From positions 1-7,474 of the forward strand of contig JAJZGE010000078.1 of the NCBI GenBank assembly GCA_021798675.1: 7,474 nucleotides of DNA, given 5' to 3'. The stretch is from Pseudomonadota bacterium. GTDB lineage: Bacteria; Pseudomonadota; Gammaproteobacteria; Xanthomonadales; Rhodanobacteraceae. The notes below the pieces were generated by a model. That model was not told the origin of the DNA. It ran no database searches and saw nothing but the letters and a program-made list of their open reading frames with translations. Position numbers and translations under genes: made by a program. Positions 5,474 to 7,474 of this stretch are shown here, in pieces (the first letter of the stretch is position 1; every line of letters starts with the position of its first letter).

Positions 5474-6280
5474 TCAGCGGCTCGCCGCCAGCCCCGCCGC
5501 CACTACCGCATGCACCTGCGCCGCCAGCGCCTTGCGGTCGGTGCCCGGCGCGATCGCGATCGGCGGATGGAAGGTCACGCGCACCACCGCGCCGGACCGG
5601 CGCAGGAAGCGGCTGACGTGGGCACCCGCCGCCATGTCGCTGTGGAACGCGTAGCCGTCGCGATCGCCGCCCGCCGCCAGCGCGCGGCCGTCGACGGAGC
5701 GGATGTCCAGCGTGAACGGCTGCAGCGTCCACGCCTGTGCCGCCGCCTGCTCGCCCAGGAACAGCGAAAACAGGCTCGACTTGAACGGCGCCACCCGCTC
5801 GCCCGAGGACGTGGTGCCCTCGGCGAACAGCACCAGATCGTGGTCCGGGCGCATCTGCGCGGCGATGGCTGATGCCACGCTGGCCGCGTCGCGCCGACGG
5901 CGGCTGATGTACAGCGTCTGCCCCAGCGCGCCGATGAAGCGCATGCCGGGCCAGCGTTCCATGTCGTTCTTGGCGATGAAGCGCGCGCGCAGCAGGCTGC
6001 CGAGCAGCACGATGTCGAAGTGCGAGACGTGGTTGCCCACGAACAGCGTGCCGCCGCCATCGCGCGGCGTGCCGATGACCTCGGCGCGCAGCCCCAGCGC
6101 CCGCCGCAGGCAGTCGAACCACAGCCGCGGCAGCGCGAACGCCGCCCGCCCGCGGGTGCAGCGCAGCACCAGCCACTGCAGCGGCATCAGCAGCACACTG
6201 GCCAGCAGCATCATGACCACCCGGGCCGCGGCACGCAGCAAGGCAAGCGGGTGGGAGTCGCGTGATCGATCAAGGCTCAT
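5474..6280 (-). CDS. PlsC-type lysophospholipid acyltransferase (1-acylglycerol-3-phosphate acyltransferase family)
   Basis: A 268-residue protein with an N-terminal membrane anchor (about residues 17-39). The acyltransferase blocks are in order: NHVSHFD at 83-89 (catalytic H84 and D89), FIAKNDMERWPGMRFIG at 101-117, FAEGTTSSGERVAPFKSSL at 152-170, and LQPFTL at 186-191. Such enzymes move an acyl group from acyl-ACP or acyl-CoA to a lysophospholipid in phosphatidic acid synthesis; some relatives acylate lyso-ornithine lipids instead, and the sequence alone does not decide. FAEGT has Ala where FPEGT is usual, a common variation. The frame stays open far upstream of 6280, but that part reads through intergenic repeat sequence and is not believed. 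The ATG at 6280 has no Shine-Dalgarno sequence, and a TACGTA box ends eight bases before it, so a leaderless transcript is possible. The gene converges on the lactamase gene. Confidence 0.9.
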   Translation of the reverse strand: MSLDRSRDSHPLALLRAAARVVMMLLASVLLMPLQWLVLRCTRGRAAFALPRLWFDCLRRALGLRAEVIGTPRDGGGTLFVGNHVSHFDIVLLGSLLRARFIAKNDMERWPGMRFIGALGQTLYISRRRRDAASVASAIAAQMRPDHDLVLFAEGTTSSGERVAPFKSSLFSLFLGEQAAAQAWTLQPFTLDIRSVDGRALAAGGDRDGYAFHSDMAAGAHVSRFLRRSGAVVRVTFHPPIAIAPGTDRKALAAQVHAVVAAGLAASR

Positions 6281-6420
6281 GCGTGAGATACGTAGGGTGG
6301 GGTGGCGGCGGATGCGGGTGGAGCGTGCCTGCGAACTGGGCGACGAGCTTACCGAATGGCCGTTCGACGTGGTTGCATGGCTACTGCATACACGCATGGA
6401 TGCGGTCGGTAAATGTGCTA

Positions 6421-6520
6421 TCCCCACCGTTCGTCCTGAGCGCAGCGAAGCGCACGCGGGGAACGGCCAGGGATCGCCGCTGTTGTGGGAAGCGAGGAAG
6501 TCGAAGGACAGCCATCCATG
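6421..6520. repeat. dispersed intergenic repeat, Xanthomonadales style
   Basis: The stretch contains CCGTTCGTCCTGAGCGCAGC (6427-6446) and, about 50 bases on, GAAGTCGAAGGACAG (6497-6511). To my recollection these are the two halves of a very common intergenic repeat in this group of bacteria, normally close together. Here they are separated by GGGGAACGGCCAGGGATCGC and flanking bases, itself a frequent companion motif. CCGTTC at 6427-6432 can pair with GAACGG at 6461-6466. Assignment rests on recall of similar sequences, not on copies within this window. Confidence 0.35.
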
Positions 6521-6623
6521 CTTTTTGCAGGCCAGAGCCATAGCCGCCGCGACAGGACGTTCATGAACCGCCTCCCGGGCCTCGACCTGCGGCGTGGTCC
6601 GAGGCATCGCGCCGCACGCCTCG

Positions 6624-6631
6624 CTATGCTG
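6624..6631 (+). promoter_or_regulatory. -10-like element of the second GNAT gene
   Basis: CTATGCTG lies 23 bases before the ATG at 6655, identical to the element before the gene at 2616. No clear -35 partner was seen. Confidence 0.4.
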
Positions 6632-6654
6632 CGGGTTTGCGACGGAGCCCCGCC

Positions 6655-7116
6655 ATGCCTGAAACGGTTCACGTGCGTCCGCTGGAAGCGGCGGATCTCC
6701 CCGCCTGGCAACCGCTGTGGGATGGCTACAACGCGTTCTACGGGCGGCACGGCGAGACGGCGCTGGCGCCGGAGATCACGCGCACCACGTGGCAGCGCTT
6801 CTTCGATCCGCACGAGCCGGTGTTTGCGCTGGTGGCGCAGCAGCAGGGGCAGCTGCTGGGGCTGGTGCATTACCTGTTCCATCGCAGCACCACCCGGATC
6901 GAGCCGGTCTGCTACCTGCAGGACCTGTTCACCGCGCCGGCGGCGCGCGGGCGCGGCATCGGGCAGGCGCTGATCGAGGGCGTGTACGCGCAGGCCGCCG
7001 CTGCGGGCGTGCAGCGCGTGTATTGGCAGACGCACGCCGGCAACGCGACCGGGCGCCGGCTGTACGACCGGGTCGCCACCCACGCGGGCTTCATCGTCTA
7101 CGCGCACGACGGCTGA
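6655..7116 (+). CDS. GNAT family N-acetyltransferase
   Basis: A complete 153-residue GNAT domain. It opens with VHVRPLEAADLPAWQPLWDG, a typical first strand and helix. The acetyl-CoA binding loop A-R-G-R-G-I-G is at 97-103, after the strand CYLQDLFTAP. The C-terminal half reads YWQTHAGNATGRRLYDRVA (123-141), matching the family's NxxAxxLY pattern. It should transfer acetyl from acetyl-CoA to an amine; the acceptor is unknown and GNAT sequence rarely predicts it. The enzyme is cytoplasmic, with no signal peptide. The ATG at 6655 has GGAG seven bases upstream, which is better than the TTG six codons earlier. An MFS transporter gene starts 59 bases downstream on the same strand. It is not closely similar to the GNAT half of the fused ORF at 2916 apart from the shared motifs. 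Confidence 0.9.
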   Translation: MPETVHVRPLEAADLPAWQPLWDGYNAFYGRHGETALAPEITRTTWQRFFDPHEPVFALVAQQQGQLLGLVHYLFHRSTTRIEPVCYLQDLFTAPAARGRGIGQALIEGVYAQAAAAGVQRVYWQTHAGNATGRRLYDRVATHAGFIVYAHDG

Positions 7117-7175
7117 CGCGGTCCGGCGGCGAGGGCGGTTACCATCGTCGCCTTGCCGCGCGCCGCAGCCTGCCG

Positions 7176-7474
7176 ATGCCCTCTGTTTCCAGCGCTTTGT
7201 CCACGCCGCTGCCGCGCAATGTGCGGCTGCTGATCGGCATGCGCGCGGCGCGCAGCTTCGGTCAGGGCGCGATGGTGGCGGCGTTTGCGCTGTACCTGCA
7301 CGCGCTGGGCTGGCACGGCCCTGGCATCGGCGCGGTGCTGATGGCCGCGCTGCTGCTGGGCAGTGCGCTGAGCCTGGTGGTGGGGCCGCTCAGCGATCGC
7401 CGCGGGCCGCGCGGCTTTCTGCTCGGCTACGAAACGGTGCAGGTGATGGCGGCGCTGATCGCGCTGCTCACCAG
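7176..7474 (+). CDS. MFS transporter, N-terminal part, cut by the window edge
   Basis: Ninety-nine residues are visible. Hydrophobic segments lie at about 30-45, 50-70 and 83-99, and the loop between the second and third is G70-PLSDRRGPR, the major facilitator motif A (GxLxDRxGxR). This is an inner-membrane secondary transporter using an ion gradient. Its direction and substrate cannot be told from the N-terminus. The gene starts 59 bases after the GNAT gene, on the same strand. The ATG at 7176 has no clear Shine-Dalgarno sequence. TACCAT at 7140-7145 sits 30 bases before it as a possible -10 of its own, so it may be transcribed alone or with the GNAT gene. Confidence 0.82.
   Translation, partial: MPSVSSALSTPLPRNVRLLIGMRAARSFGQGAMVAAFALYLHALGWHGPGIGAVLMAALLLGSALSLVVGPLSDRRGPRGFLLGYETVQVMAALIALLT

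Larger units (their letters stand above)
6281..6654. other. gene-free stretch between the acyltransferase and the second GNAT gene
   Basis: No credible coding region is seen in these 374 bases. ORFs here are extensions of the acyltransferase frame or short readings through repeat sequence. The stretch should hold divergent promoters. For the minus strand, TACGTA at 6289-6294 is a weak -10 candidate. For the plus strand, CTATGCTG lies near the right end. The middle carries a dispersed-type repeat, listed separately. Confidence 0.6.

Noticed and set aside
6290..6305. CGTAGGGTGGGG as a GTAG-type REP element
   Set aside because: The GTAG tetranucleotide is not followed by a clear stem-loop, so it does not meet the definition.
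6281..6607. N-terminal extension of the acyltransferase by 109 residues
   Set aside because: The extension translates through repeat-like intergenic sequence and is not acyltransferase-like; the family starts with the membrane anchor just after 6280.

Overview
The window is GC-rich chromosomal DNA, roughly two thirds GC by eye. Its genes are closely packed, nearly all third positions are G or C, and the intergenic DNA includes a Xanthomonadales-style repeat. Together with the gene complement this suggests a gammaproteobacterium of the Xanthomonadales/Lysobacterales, possibly Rhodanobacteraceae (Rhodanobacter or Dyella type). That placement is inferred from style, not from a marker gene. No phage, insertion sequence, CRISPR array, tRNA or rRNA was seen.

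Layout. Positions 1-1010 are read on the minus strand: a 40-residue upstream ORF, then a periplasmic thioredoxin-like protein whose ATG overlaps that ORF's stop (ATGA), then the start of a bestrophin-type channel that runs off the left edge. Divergent from them, at 1128-2225, is a secreted hormone-sensitive-lipase-type alpha/beta hydrolase, followed by a hairpin terminator that works on both strands. Opposite it, at 2501, is a good minus-strand start with a signal peptide but no stop before the terminator, probably a gene remnant. From 2616 the plus strand carries a 73-residue protein of unknown function, an unusual single ORF joining a GNAT acetyltransferase to an M14-type zinc carboxypeptidase, and a subclass B3 metallo-beta-lactamase (4484-5407). 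A PlsC-type lysophospholipid acyltransferase on the minus strand (5474-6280) converges on the lactamase gene. A gene-free stretch of about 370 bases with repeat sequence follows, then a second GNAT acetyltransferase (6655-7116) and the N-terminus of an MFS transporter that runs off the right edge.

How the genes relate. This is mostly a run of short, independent transcription units in the cell-envelope, secreted-hydrolase and small-molecule-modification classes, not one dedicated pathway. Four plus-strand genes share a very similar -10-like element, [TC]ATGCTG, 23 to 30 bases before the start codon. This suggests each has its own housekeeping-type promoter.

The points most worth checking are the GNAT-M14 fusion with its preserved internal ribosome binding site, the polyproline upstream ORF coupled to the thioredoxin gene, the B3 lactamase, and the stop-less secreted-protein start at 2501.
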